From Desulfobacterales bacterium (GTDB taxonomy: Bacteria; Desulfobacterota; Desulfobacteria; Desulfobacterales; Desulfosalsimonadaceae), in NCBI GenBank assembly GCA_034520365.1, contig JAXHNP010000006.1, positions 1,047,001 to 1,111,000 on the forward strand: a DNA stretch of 64,000 nt, given 5' to 3'. The notes beneath the pieces are model-generated. The model was not told the DNA's origin, made no database searches, and was given only the letters and a program-made list of their open reading frames with translations. Position 1 is the stretch's first letter, and the number at the start of each line of letters is the position of its first letter. Below are positions 33,901-43,416 of this stretch, in pieces. The translations under genes were made by a program, and so were the position numbers.

Positions 33901-35253
33901 CGCCTGATTTTTCAATATATGGTGCGGTTCCATCAATAGCCGGCTGATTTTTTCAGCCCAATCCAAATGTTCAGGTTTCATCAGGCAGGCCCGCAGGCAG
34001 GCGACGGGCTCCTGGTCCCAGTCAATATCCCAGTAAGGCGCAAGGATGGCTTTGGGAAAGCTGGCCACTGCCAGATGAAGATTTTGTCGGGCTGCGAAGG
34101 CAAACCATTCTTTTGATTGGCGGGAAATTTCGCTGGCTTTTCGGGCAGTCGGCGCCCAGATGATTATATCTAATTCCGGCCGAAATGCGGTGAGAAACCG
34201 GCCGCTCTCCTGGATTTTATCAAACAAAGAAATGGCGGCTTTGCGGGTTTTTTCCAAACCTTGCGCGAACTCTCCGCCCCGTGTCAGGGGAAACATCCGC
34301 AGGGTCGCCCATAAAGCCACGGCCGCGGCACCGGCGCGGGAACATTCCAGGCTGATTTCGCCGAGATGCAGATCTTCCGAACTGAAATAGGTGTATGGCG
34401 AGTCGTGTTTATAGAATTTGCCGACAGACGGGTCTTTAAACAGCACACAGCCGCAGCCATAGGGCTGAAGTCCGTGTTTATGGGGGTCGACCACGATGGC
34501 GTCCACGTCTGAAATCCGGTCGAATGCCAGCCGGGTGTCTGCCGCCAGGTTATCCGCAAGGATGAAATAGCCGCCATAGGCGGCATCCGCATGAATGCGG
34601 AAACCGTATTTTTTCTTTAGCTCAAGGATATCCGCTAACGGATCCACAGCGCCGGCGGCTGTAGTTCCCAGAGTGGCCACCACGGTTCCGACATCGCACT
34701 TTTTTAGCGTATCCTCCAGCGCATTTACATCCATCCGGGCCTTTTTGTCGCAGGCAATGGATTGAAAGGGCAGCTTTAGCACCTCGGAGAGCCGGCTGTG
34801 CGTGTAGTGGGCCTGCTCAGAAGCAACAATTTTTTTGTCCGGATGAAGGTTCCCCGAGACCCACAGGGCCTCCATATTGGCCATGGTGCCGCCGCCGCAC
34901 AGATGGCCCAAATGTATATCCCAGCCGAACATTGCGGCAATATCCGCTACGGCTTCTTTTTCCATGGCGGAACTTGCGCGCCCGCCATCCAGCGCGTGGT
35001 TGTTGGGGTTTATCCACATGGCCAGCATGTAGGCCAGGCGGGCGATGGCATGCGGGGGTTTTAGCATCTGCCCGGCATACAGGGGATGATGATAGGGGTA
35101 ATTGTCCTGCATTTTCCCGGCGACTTCCAGCATGACGCGCCGCAATCCGGCCATATCCAAATCTGCTTCATGCGCCGGTAAATCCTTGAATCCCTCTTCT
35201 AAACGATCCAGAGCGTCATGCAATATGCTCAAACTTTCTTTTTCAAATGACAT
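33898..35253 (-). CDS. PLP-dependent group II amino acid decarboxylase
   Basis: A 451-residue pyridoxal-phosphate decarboxylase of the glutamate/aspartate/tyrosine (group II) family. The PLP lysine is Lys259 in VDPHKHGLQPYGCG. Other signatures are GHLCGGGTMANMEALW, the His stack EQAHYTHSR and the cofactor Asp in IHADAAYGG. It removes the alpha-carboxyl from an amino acid; which one is uncertain. The start at ATG 35253 has AGGGAC 8 nt upstream; the frame is open 7 codons further. It is a single-gene unit. Confidence 0.88.
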   Translation of the reverse strand: MSFEKESLSILHDALDRLEEGFKDLPAHEADLDMAGLRRVMLEVAGKMQDNYPYHHPLYAGQMLKPPHAIARLAYMLAMWINPNNHALDGGRASSAMEKEAVADIAAMFGWDIHLGHLCGGGTMANMEALWVSGNLHPDKKIVASEQAHYTHSRLSEVLKLPFQSIACDKKARMDVNALEDTLKKCDVGTVVATLGTTAAGAVDPLADILELKKKYGFRIHADAAYGGYFILADNLAADTRLAFDRISDVDAIVVDPHKHGLQPYGCGCVLFKDPSVGKFYKHDSPYTYFSSEDLHLGEISLECSRAGAAAVALWATLRMFPLTRGGEFAQGLEKTRKAAISLFDKIQESGRFLTAFRPELDIIIWAPTARKASEISRQSKEWFAFAARQNLHLAVASFPKAILAPYWDIDWDQEPVACLRACLMKPEHLDWAEKISRLLMEPHHILKNQA

Positions 35254-35470
35254 AGCCCGTCCCTGTCGCTGCATTAACGGTTCGTACCGGAATTGATTTC
35301 AGCTGAATTTGTTCCTTGGCGAAGAATCAAGCTATACAAGCAAGCCTTTGATATCAAGTAGAAATTGTTTACCGGGTTAGATGGCTATCTCCCTGGCAGC
35401 CGCCCGAAGGCGCCTGAGCCATTGGCATGGGGCTGTCGGTCCGGAATTATTCAGTGCTTGAAGCATATAA

Positions 35471-35540
35471 GGTCGGCACGGTGGCCGACCCTACAAAATG
35501 TTGGCATTGTCGCGTAGAAGGGCGGGCCACCGTGCCCGCC
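35471..35540. repeat. Pair of REP-like hairpins
   Basis: GGTCGGCacggtgGCCGACC at 35471-35490 and GGCGGGCcaccgtGCCCGCC at 35521-35540. Both have 7-bp arms and their 6-nt loops are complementary to each other (ACGGTG against CACCGT). Confidence 0.75.
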
Positions 35541-35623
35541 TGAAAAATAGATAGAATAAATTTACCGTGATGGCAGTAGCGATGTTGTTGATGTATATAT
35601 AGTTATTGGTTATCATTATTTTT

Positions 35624-35776
35624 GATGGCTTTGCAAAAAGTCCAATATCTTTGTTGCGCTGGATCATCCCCCGGAATTATACGTACGAGTAAGTGCTCTG
35701 CATTCCTCTGGATTTGCGCGCCGCGATCTTGAACATTTTGCTTTGCCATCTCTAAATCGACGTTTTACGAGACCGT
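35624..35776. repeat. Dispersed 150-bp palindromic element, copy 1
   Basis: Very similar to 63518-63669. The core 35624-35750 is an imperfect inverted repeat with termini GATGGC and GCCATC, inner arms GGAAT/ATTCC and CGTAC/GTACG, and GCGC at the arm base. A conserved tail (AATCGACGTTTTACGAG) follows. It has no coding capacity and looks like a MITE or an RNA-hairpin repeat. Confidence 0.85.
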
Positions 35777-36102
35777 CATTTTTAAATCGTCAGAAAAATC
35801 ATCCGGTCCAGATGGGCAAATCAATCCGAGTCACTAATTTTTGGATAGCCATGAAAATATTCTTATATTCTATATATATGTTATCAAAATGCACACCGGC
35901 AAATTTTTGTTTTTAGCCTGTTTGGCGCCGGGCCCCAACCGGTATCCAACTTTGTTGTAAATATCGTGCCGCAGAATGATGAGGCAAATGGGAGCGGCAA
36001 TGGTGATGGCAATTGCTTTATGTCCGCCGTCCTTCAGAAATGCGGTGTTTCTGACTGATGAAGCGATTATCTATAATCACATTAAAAAAAGCGAGGTGTA
36101 TC

Positions 36103-37209
36103 ATGAAAAAGATGACATGGGTGCTTGGCATCTTCTGCATTTTCCTGCTTATCGGCTGCGGCCAGGAGGAAAAGACTGAACAGCCGGGCGAAGAGACAGT
36201 CAAAGAAGCGTCCGAGGCTGTAAAAGAGAAAGCCACGGAAAAGGCCGAAGTGGCTTTGCCGGGCAAGGGGAAAACCGTTACGCCGGGCTGTGCCACATGG
36301 ACAACGGGGTTTTTTCTGGAGGCTCTTTACTCAAGGGCCTGTGAAGAGTTAGGCTACGAGGTGAAGGAGCCGAAAAAACTGGCAGCCCCCGTATTTTACC
36401 GGTCTCTGGCCGCCGCCGATCTGGATTTCTGGGCGAACGGGTGGTTTCCGCTTCATCATGAATTCCTGCCCACCAACTGGAAAGACAAAATGACCATGGC
36501 CGGAATCGTTGTAAAAGCCGGGGCGGTGCAGGGATACCTGGTGTCCAAAGCGCATGCGGAAAAATATGACATCACGTCTTTGGATGATTTTAGAAGAGAA
36601 GAGGTGAAAAAGGCATTCGATGCCAACGACGACGGCAAAGCGGATCTGGTGGCCTGCCCGCCGGGGTGGGGGTGTGAAAAGACCATCGCTTTTCACATGG
36701 ACAACTATGATCTGTGGGATCATATCAACCTGATCAAGGCCGGCTACAGCGCCAGTATGGCAGATGCCATAGCGCGTTATAATGATGGGAAGCCCGTCTT
36801 CTTTTATACCTGGACCCCGAACTGGACCGTCTACAAGCTAAAACCCGGCAGGGATGTGGTTTGGATCAACGTACCTGAAATCATTCCCAAAGATGGCCAG
36901 AAAGGTCTTGAGGAAGATATGGTTGCCAGTGGCCTGACCGGAACGGTGACAGACCCCTGCAAAATGGGATTTGTGGCAAACGATATCCGTGTTGTCGCCA
37001 ACAATGAGTTTCTGAAAAATAATCCGGCCGTGGAAACCATGTTTTCCCTGATGTCTGTTCCGTTTAACGATATAACGGCACAAAACAATAAAATGTTCGA
37101 AGGCGAAGGTGATCAGGAAGACATCGAGCGCCATGTAACCGAGTGGATCGAGAAGAACCAGCCCAAGTGGAATGCCTGGCTTAACGCGGCAAAAGCGGCT
37201 GCGAGATAG
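36103..37209 (+). CDS. Glycine betaine/choline-type (OpuAC/ProX) binding lipoprotein, orphan
   Basis: A 368-residue lipoprotein. The signal peptide ends in LLIGC with lipidated Cys19. A short charged helix (about 25-55) leads to an OpuAC-type domain: TVTPGCATWTTGFFLEALYSRACEELGYEV, DLDFWANGWFPLHHEFL, CPPGWGCEKTIAFHMDNYDL and PVFFYTWTPNWTVYKL. The Trp-rich pocket fits quaternary-amine osmolytes. No permease or ATPase gene is adjacent, so it may serve a distant transporter or a sensor. GAGGTG lies 6 nt before the ATG. Its signal peptide and linker are nearly those of the tetraheme lipoprotein at 17261. Confidence 0.88.
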   Translation: MKKMTWVLGIFCIFLLIGCGQEEKTEQPGEETVKEASEAVKEKATEKAEVALPGKGKTVTPGCATWTTGFFLEALYSRACEELGYEVKEPKKLAAPVFYRSLAAADLDFWANGWFPLHHEFLPTNWKDKMTMAGIVVKAGAVQGYLVSKAHAEKYDITSLDDFRREEVKKAFDANDDGKADLVACPPGWGCEKTIAFHMDNYDLWDHINLIKAGYSASMADAIARYNDGKPVFFYTWTPNWTVYKLKPGRDVVWINVPEIIPKDGQKGLEEDMVASGLTGTVTDPCKMGFVANDIRVVANNEFLKNNPAVETMFSLMSVPFNDITAQNNKMFEGEGDQEDIERHVTEWIEKNQPKWNAWLNAAKAAAR

Positions 37210-37651
37210 TCGGGTTGGAAGTATTTCTCTCTGGGCCGCGGGGCGGCCGGGACCGAGCGTAAAAGTAATTTTTGTTATCGGGTAAATGAGCCCCCCTTTG
37301 AAAAAGGGGGGATTGGGGGGATTTATATCGGGCCATGATGAAAAATCCCCCTAAATCCCCCTTTTAGGCAAAGGGGGACTTAAAGGAGCCGGTCTTTTAT
37401 TAAAGGGGGACTTAAAGGAAATTGTCTTTTTATAGGCCTTTGCCAAAGCCAAAAGCACTGAAGCTTTTACACCTAATACCTAATACCTAATACCCAAAAC
37501 CCAAAACCCAAAACCTTAAACCGTGAACTGTGAACCGTGAACTGTGAACCTTGAACCTTAAACTTTAAACTTTAAACCGTGAACCCGTGAATTTACCTAT
37601 ACGTGAGATATGCTTTGATGCGCTGAAACACACGGACGAAGAGGGACCTGA
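37210..37651. repeat. Intergenic region with G/C-run hairpins and a tandem 7-mer array
   Basis: About 440 bp without a gene. At 37290-37440 CCCCCCTTT/AAAGGGGGG and related AAATCCCCC / GGGGGACTT runs form nested inverted repeats. At about 37468-37583 a run of 7-bp units (CCTAATA, CCCAAAA, TGTGAAC, CTTAAAC types) changes unit stepwise along its length. Shorter arrays of the same kind occur at 43818-43850, 50660-50740 and 56433-56480. Confidence 0.75.
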
Positions 37652-39868
37652 ATGAATCGCCGAAAACTGCTGAAACTGTTGTTCTACGTCAATCTCCTCA
37701 TTCTTTGCCTGCTTGTCGGTTACAAGGTGTATTTAAACTTGTTTGACACGGATTTCAATGCAATACACAGCCGGCAGCTGGAGCGGATCAAAAAATCGCT
37801 CGCCGAAAAAGAAAGCTACAGCTTTGCGGTGGTCGGCAATATATACAATTCCATCGGCATCTTCGAGGACCGGATTGTACCGGTGCTCAATCAGGCGGGC
37901 CTCGATTTTGTGGTCTCAGCCGGAAATGCCGTAAGCGGCGGCGGGGAAGACAAGTACCGGGCGCTCCGCGGCACCCTCAGCAAACTCGAAATCCCGTATC
38001 TGCTCACCTTTGGGGACAATGAACGGGAGGGTTTTGGCAGCCTGCGCTTCTATGATCATTTCGGCCCCTTTTTCTTTAGTTTCAGGGCCGGCGGGAGCCG
38101 GCTGATATTTCTCGACGGCACCGGCAAAACCGCCTGGCAGTGGCAGATGCGCTGGCTGAACGATCTGCTTGCCCGGGACAACACCACCCGCACTTTCGTG
38201 TTTGTGGCCCACCCGCCGCTTCATCCGGATACGGAACCGGCGTTTGCCGAGCCGGAAGACTACCTTCATCCCCCCGAATTTCGGGAGGCCCTGCTTGATG
38301 CAGCGGAAAAACACGGGATCGATATGGTTTTTTCCGCCAATCTTTCCCTGTACGCAGAGCAGATGCGCCAGGGGACGCGCTTTATCACCACCGGCGGGGC
38401 CGGCGGCCTGGTGCTCAATGATGAGACCAGCTTCTATCATTATGTCCGCGTTGATGTGGGCGAAAACGGCGAAATCAGCCACTCCATGCACCGGCTTGAA
38501 TTGGGCCAGCATCCGGTTGTAAAAAAACTGGAAAGTCTGTGGATGTTTATCCACTCCCTCTTCTATGTGGGCTATATCAATTTTATCCTGCTGGTCTGCC
38601 TTTTTCTGCTGCTGACCATCAAACTCTATAACGCGGTGTTTGTGGGCGAGGATTACTATCCGGATTATAACATCGACCCCACATCCTGGCTTGAGAAACC
38701 GCTTCGGATCGCCATGTTTACCAACAACTACCTGCCGTTTATCGGCGGGGTGCCGATTTCCATTGAGCGCCTGCGCAAGGGGTTATTAGAAAGCGGCGAC
38801 CAGGTACGGGTGGTTGCGCCGAGCTACCGGGATCAGGCCGAAGACGAAGAACATGTCTTCAGACTGCCCTCTGTCCTTGGCATGGGCAAAAAAGCGGAAT
38901 TCCGTATTGCCAATATTTTTGTTCCCCGAATCTTTAAGCAGGTCAAGGACTTCGGGCCGGACATCATTCACCTGCATCATCCCTTCTGGGTGGGTTCGCT
39001 GGGCCTGTTTATCGCCCGCCGCTTAAAGGTTCCTGCTGTATATACCTATCACACGCGACTGGAAGAATATGCGCATTTTGTGCCCCTGCCGGGTGTGCTG
39101 TTTCGCAACCTTATCTCGCATGCGCTGGTCAAGCGCTTTGCCAATAAGTGCGACAGCATTATCGTGCCGACCTACTCCACCGAGGAATATCTGAGGATTA
39201 TCGGCGTGAAAAGGCCGATCTTTGTTCAGCCGACAGGCATTGATTATCAGCGTATGCAGGAGGTAAGCGATGAGGCGGTTTCCCGGCTCAAAAAATCGCT
39301 GGATATTGGCGAAGAAAAGATCTTTATCAGTGTTTCGCGCCTGTCCAACGAGAAAAACATTGATTTCATGATTGATGCCATAGACACCCTGCGCAGCCGG
39401 ACGGATCAGTCGTTCCGGCTGCTGTTGATCGGGGATGGCCACCAGCGCGAACGCCTGCAGCAGCGCATTGAAGATCTGGGGCTGGAAAAACATTTCATCC
39501 TGGTCGGGGCTGTGCCGCCCGAGGAGATGGCCGTTCATTATCATTTGGGCGATGCCTTCCTGTTTGCCTCCAAGTCTGAAACCCAGGGGATGGTCATACT
39601 GGAAGCCATGGCGGCGGGCCTGCCGGTGGTGGCTGTTCGTTCCAGCGGTATCGACGATGTGATCCGGCACGGCCACAACGGCTTTAAAACACCGGAAAAG
39701 CAGGAGAACTGGTGCAACTGCGTCCGGCAGTTACTTGAAGACCCGGACCTGAGAAAGGAAATGGCTGAAAATGCCAGTCAATTTGCCGGGAATTACTCCT
39801 TGGAGCAGTTTGCCAAAGACGTGCGGGAGATATATGCCATCACCCTGGCCCGGGCAGGCGGGGAATAG
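37652..39868 (+). CDS. Fusion of phosphoesterase-like domain and GT4 glycosyltransferase
   Basis: A 738-residue membrane protein. A span at about 6-27 leads to a calcineurin-like phosphoesterase fold (about 55-295). Its metal motifs are degraded: DxH is absent (VVGNIYN), GD is GN (SAGNAV), GNH(D/E) is GDNE and GHxH is SANLS; only the AHPPLH His remains. A second hydrophobic stretch (about 307-330) precedes a full GT-B glycosyltransferase of family GT4 (about 350-735: FIGGVPISIERL, DIIHLHHPFWVG, VSRLSNEKNIDFMIDA, SKSETQGMVILEAMAAGLPVV). The transferase probably acts on the cytosolic face, making a glycolipid or glycan. The phosphoesterase half is likely non-catalytic (inference). Confidence 0.85.
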   Translation: MNRRKLLKLLFYVNLLILCLLVGYKVYLNLFDTDFNAIHSRQLERIKKSLAEKESYSFAVVGNIYNSIGIFEDRIVPVLNQAGLDFVVSAGNAVSGGGEDKYRALRGTLSKLEIPYLLTFGDNEREGFGSLRFYDHFGPFFFSFRAGGSRLIFLDGTGKTAWQWQMRWLNDLLARDNTTRTFVFVAHPPLHPDTEPAFAEPEDYLHPPEFREALLDAAEKHGIDMVFSANLSLYAEQMRQGTRFITTGGAGGLVLNDETSFYHYVRVDVGENGEISHSMHRLELGQHPVVKKLESLWMFIHSLFYVGYINFILLVCLFLLLTIKLYNAVFVGEDYYPDYNIDPTSWLEKPLRIAMFTNNYLPFIGGVPISIERLRKGLLESGDQVRVVAPSYRDQAEDEEHVFRLPSVLGMGKKAEFRIANIFVPRIFKQVKDFGPDIIHLHHPFWVGSLGLFIARRLKVPAVYTYHTRLEEYAHFVPLPGVLFRNLISHALVKRFANKCDSIIVPTYSTEEYLRIIGVKRPIFVQPTGIDYQRMQEVSDEAVSRLKKSLDIGEEKIFISVSRLSNEKNIDFMIDAIDTLRSRTDQSFRLLLIGDGHQRERLQQRIEDLGLEKHFILVGAVPPEEMAVHYHLGDAFLFASKSETQGMVILEAMAAGLPVVAVRSSGIDDVIRHGHNGFKTPEKQENWCNCVRQLLEDPDLRKEMAENASQFAGNYSLEQFAKDVREIYAITLARAGGE

Positions 39869-39899
39869 GTGATTTGGCAGGGTGTTTAATAGCCCCGGA

Positions 39900-40937
39900 T
39901 TATTCGGGATTTGCCAGAAGATAAAAAAAGCGCTGCACAAATTTTCCGCATACCACCTCCGGCAGATGGAACTCCGGGACTTCGCCGGTATTGTTCGGGC
40001 CGATGAAAATTTCCAGGATCTCACGGGACAGGGCTTTAAGCCTTTCTGACAGCTCATCCGGGAGCTGTGCGGGGGAGCGGTCAAATACGCGGCATTGGGC
40101 CGGCCGGAAATCAAATAAAATACAGCGCCCGTCTTTTAAAAGCGGGCAGGGCAGATCCGCTTCACCGGGGGCTGCCTCGATAGCCGCCGGAATCGCTTCG
40201 TCCCCGGTTTGAATGGCACACTGAATACATTCCTGCCTGAGTTCCCGGGTCAGTTCGGTGTTTAAGGAAAACTGCAGATACACGGCTTCTGCCAGGGACA
40301 GGCGCACCGATTGATAGCAGCAGCGGCTGTGGTCCCTGCCGCAGCGGGGGGCCTCTTCGGAAATGTCCGCCTCAAGTTTTTCAAAGATATCGCTGACCTG
40401 ATCAAAATAGGGGGATAGTTCGACTTTAAACTGCGGAATCAGGGAGGGTTCCGCGAGGTTTAGCGGGGCCTCCTTTTTTCCGTATTTATAGAGAAAGCGC
40501 TTCTGCGGATGTTCGGTGGGCTGGGAGCGGATGCCGCGCATTTTTTTCTTTGCTTTTTTACTGTCCAGTCCTTTGCGCAGCAGGTAGGCGTAAACCACTG
40601 TGCCGGTGCGGCCGATTCCGTGGCGGCAGTGGATGAGCACTTTTTTGCCCAGGTAAATGGCTTCATCCAGCCAATCCAGGGCTTTTTCCAGCTCCTTTAC
40701 CTCCGGCAGGCCCGCATCCATTATCGGCAGATAATAGACATCAAACCCCTGCTCCTGTTCAAATTTTGCCAGCTCTTCGATTTCCAGGCAAAGGTTCATA
40801 ATGGCCTTGATCCCCTGTCTTTTGATGCTGTCGAGTTCCTCATAGGACATGGGCGCATGGCCCACAGCCAGCTGGGGCGTGACCCAGGTGAGCGGGTAGA
40901 CCGGATCATGGGTTTTCTTGAACAGGGAAAAAATCAT
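39900..40937 (-). CDS. Dual-specificity phosphatase fused to a YkgJ-type Cys-rich domain
   Basis: A 345-residue protein. Residues about 15-165 are a dual-specificity/tyrosine phosphatase domain with the P-loop HCRHGIGRTGT (Cys104, Arg110). Residues about 190-320 carry the Cys pattern of YkgJ-family zinc- or iron-chelating proteins (RCGRDHSRCCYQ, ECIQCAI, CPLLKDGRCILFDFRPAQCRVF). It is the last gene of a five-gene operon and overlaps the PPDK-like gene by 32 nt, so phosphatase and dikinase are made together. The substrate could be a protein, a nucleotide or a glycan phosphate. Confidence 0.82.
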   Translation of the reverse strand: MIFSLFKKTHDPVYPLTWVTPQLAVGHAPMSYEELDSIKRQGIKAIMNLCLEIEELAKFEQEQGFDVYYLPIMDAGLPEVKELEKALDWLDEAIYLGKKVLIHCRHGIGRTGTVVYAYLLRKGLDSKKAKKKMRGIRSQPTEHPQKRFLYKYGKKEAPLNLAEPSLIPQFKVELSPYFDQVSDIFEKLEADISEEAPRCGRDHSRCCYQSVRLSLAEAVYLQFSLNTELTRELRQECIQCAIQTGDEAIPAAIEAAPGEADLPCPLLKDGRCILFDFRPAQCRVFDRSPAQLPDELSERLKALSREILEIFIGPNNTGEVPEFHLPEVVCGKFVQRFFYLLANPE

Positions 40938-43416
40938 AGACTTCCTGTATTATGCTTTCTGACATTGACCTGACATGTTCCTCGTTTTTAAGCCGCATGT
41001 CAAGCAGTACGGTTTTTCCGAGCACAATGCCCAGCCGGCCCAAATTGGCGCCGGTCTCCTCGGCTGAGCGGCGGTCAAAGGCCGCTTCCAGGAGATCGGC
41101 CGCGGTATGCACGGAGAATCGAAAATGCGCAAGTATGGTCTGAATCAGCTGAACTCTGAAGAGGCGCTGCTCATCATTGCCGCCGCCGCCCTTAAAGCTG
41201 AAGTGGATATAGTTCTGTTCGGCATCCGGGCTTTGAATGGCATCCAGGACCGCAAAATGGTATCCGAACCGGAGCAGGGCGTGCAGGTATTCCCTGTCCA
41301 AAATGGCATAACTGCTGAACTGGGTAGACTTTTCAACGTTTATAAAATCAGCCGTACTTTTGGCATAGGCCATCCAGTCGTAGTGTAAAACAGCGCTGTC
41401 CCATTTGACCCCAGGCGATGCGAGGCCTTCAAAAAGCTGCTGCATGGGCCGGCTGTTTATGTCTCTTAAATGAACCGCCTTGCCGGATTTTGCGTCCGGC
41501 TTTAGTCCGCGGGCCACGTCAAGCACGTGCATCACCAGCGGCAGGCCGGAGATCAGGCGTTTGGCTCCGTAACTGTCTATGCCGCGCCGGCCCACCAGGG
41601 AGAACATCTCCCGCACGCCGGCCTCATGCACATAGCGGACGATATCATGCAGACTTTTGCAGGCCTCTGCGGAAAATTCCCTGGCGTCCGGGTTATGAAG
41701 GCTCAAAGGGGAGATATAGGCAAGCGCGTCGCTTAATTTTTTGCGCAGCGGGGTTTCAAGGACAGCCGTTTCCGGCTTGACGTGAGGGGCACCGAAAAAC
41801 CGGCCGCCTAAAATTAACCCCTGATCGGTGTCCAGGCTGACGATTTGCCCGTTTTCAAACTCAGATGTCTTGGAAACATTGCAGAGCACCGGAATTCCGG
41901 CTTCTCTGGCGACAGATGCAAAATGACACGCCGGGCTGCCGTGTTCGGCAATAATGCCATGGACTTTGCTCAAAACAAGGGTTAGTTCCGGCGGCAGCTC
42001 CCGGGTCACCAGAATGGCTTTTTCAGGTATTTCGGAAAGCGTCCCGGATTCTTTTAAATGATAAATCCGGCCGGATGCCTGTCCGGAGCTCACCCACTGG
42101 CCCCGGGCCAAAATTGAATCTTCGGGATAGTCGGATCGGGGCGCCGGTTCCGCGGCAGACATTCTTAAAGGCCGGGACTGCACGATAAAAATGCGGTCCG
42201 TGTGATCGACCAGCCATTCCACATCCTGAGGGGTACCGAAAATTTCTGCCAGGTTTTGCCCGATTAAAAACAGGTTCCTTAGCGTTTCCGAAGCCAGAAG
42301 GCTGCCCTCATCCTCCGGATGCAGCCGCTGCCGCTTAATGTCAAATCGGGCCTGCTCCTGGTAGGCGGCCCCGGCAGCCAGTCTTTCGCCGCTGCCGGAA
42401 ACCATATAAAGGACCGCCTGATCCCGTGCGTTTTGATCCCGGGTATAGAGGATGCCGCTCACCCGGGCCTGGATGGTGGGCATCACAAGTACGGCCATGG
42501 GGGTCATCCTGTCGGTAAACCCCTGGCTCATGCGGTAGTAAATGGCATGCGCGCTGTATTTGCCGGCCAGCACCTCTTTATAGGCGGAAAACCAGTGATC
42601 CGGGGAGACATTTAACCGGCTTTCAAACTGGCCGGCAAACGAGGCCTGGATGTCCTCGCCCACGGCGCTGCTGCGAAGCGCCAGGGGGGCGGCTTCAATG
42701 CCCAGCCGATGCAGGCTGTTTTTAAATTCTGTTTCCAGGTCTTGGGGCGGGTCGGCCTCTAAAATCGCTTTCCGGATGGCCTGGCTGACTGCCGGCAGAT
42801 TATCTATGTTTTCCGGGCTGAGCCGGCTTAACTGTTTTTGAATAAAGGGCAGAAGATCATTGGAGGAAAGCACCTGATAGAAGGCCCGGGTGGTAATTAC
42901 CAGTCCCGGCGGCACCGGCAGATTGTGTGCGGTGATCAGGGCGGCCAAAGTGCTTGCTTTGCCGCCGGCCAGGTCCTCTGAAAGCTCCGCGGCGAGGGGC
43001 AGTATATAGGGCGGCCCGGGCTCCGGCCGATCCTCCATCAGGGCCAGGTTAACGTAGAACGCATACTTGCGGTGATAGTTTTGCAGCAGGGAATATTTAA
43101 TGGGATTAAAAGCGGTGATGGCATTGATTAAGCCCTGCACCTCATGATCCAGCGTTTGACAGGTGTGTTTGATGTATTCCAGGTCACAGACCAGGTTTTT
43201 TTGTTTGATTTCCTCCAGCCGGGAAATGATTTCAAGCGCAGACCGGTCGCCCTGGCGCAGGCGCTGAAAAAAGGCATATTTTTTGCGGATTAATTGGCCC
43301 GGAAAAAAAACCTTGAAAAACCAGTTTTCAAAGGTATGTCTGATTTGGGAGCAAATCCGCTGCCCCCGGGAAAGCGGCAGCTGCCCGGCCGCCGATTCTC
43401 TGGCCGGTTTCCGCAT
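40906..43416 (-). CDS. PPDK/PEP-synthase-like dikinase lacking the PEP barrel
   Basis: An 836-residue protein. After about 125 helical residues there is a PPDK-type ATP-grasp domain (about 135-430: DLAGGKASTLAALITAHNLPVPPGL, LRSSAVGEDIQASFAGQFES, QDVEWLVDHTDRIFIVQSRPL). The swivelling phosphohistidine domain follows with His498 in GSPACHFASVAREAGIPV. The C-terminal 270 residues do not show PEP/pyruvate TIM-barrel motifs and I do not recognise them. The enzyme may therefore phosphorylate another acceptor, as rifampicin phosphotransferase or glucan water dikinase do (inference). It overlaps the receiver gene's stop (TGATG) and the phosphatase start. Confidence 0.82.
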   Translation of the reverse strand: MRKPARESAAGQLPLSRGQRICSQIRHTFENWFFKVFFPGQLIRKKYAFFQRLRQGDRSALEIISRLEEIKQKNLVCDLEYIKHTCQTLDHEVQGLINAITAFNPIKYSLLQNYHRKYAFYVNLALMEDRPEPGPPYILPLAAELSEDLAGGKASTLAALITAHNLPVPPGLVITTRAFYQVLSSNDLLPFIQKQLSRLSPENIDNLPAVSQAIRKAILEADPPQDLETEFKNSLHRLGIEAAPLALRSSAVGEDIQASFAGQFESRLNVSPDHWFSAYKEVLAGKYSAHAIYYRMSQGFTDRMTPMAVLVMPTIQARVSGILYTRDQNARDQAVLYMVSGSGERLAAGAAYQEQARFDIKRQRLHPEDEGSLLASETLRNLFLIGQNLAEIFGTPQDVEWLVDHTDRIFIVQSRPLRMSAAEPAPRSDYPEDSILARGQWVSSGQASGRIYHLKESGTLSEIPEKAILVTRELPPELTLVLSKVHGIIAEHGSPACHFASVAREAGIPVLCNVSKTSEFENGQIVSLDTDQGLILGGRFFGAPHVKPETAVLETPLRKKLSDALAYISPLSLHNPDAREFSAEACKSLHDIVRYVHEAGVREMFSLVGRRGIDSYGAKRLISGLPLVMHVLDVARGLKPDAKSGKAVHLRDINSRPMQQLFEGLASPGVKWDSAVLHYDWMAYAKSTADFINVEKSTQFSSYAILDREYLHALLRFGYHFAVLDAIQSPDAEQNYIHFSFKGGGGNDEQRLFRVQLIQTILAHFRFSVHTAADLLEAAFDRRSAEETGANLGRLGIVLGKTVLLDMRLKNEEHVRSMSESIIQEVYDFFPVQENP

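Larger units (their letters stand above)
35254..36102. other. Large intergenic region with repeats
   Basis: About 850 bp between divergent genes with no supported coding sequence; short plus-strand frames near 35976 lack ribosome sites. It holds a pair of REP-like hairpins (35471-35540) and one copy of the 150-bp palindromic element (35624-35776). The last 20 nt contain the GAGGTG ribosome site of the binding lipoprotein. Confidence 0.6.

Noticed and set aside
37468-37583. CRISPR-like array
   Set aside because: Units are only 7 bp, contiguous, with no unique spacers and no cas genes.
40906-43416. Ordinary PEP synthase (ppsA) or PPDK
   Set aside because: The C-terminal region lacks recognisable PEP/pyruvate TIM-barrel motifs, which are easily seen in ptsP of the same window.
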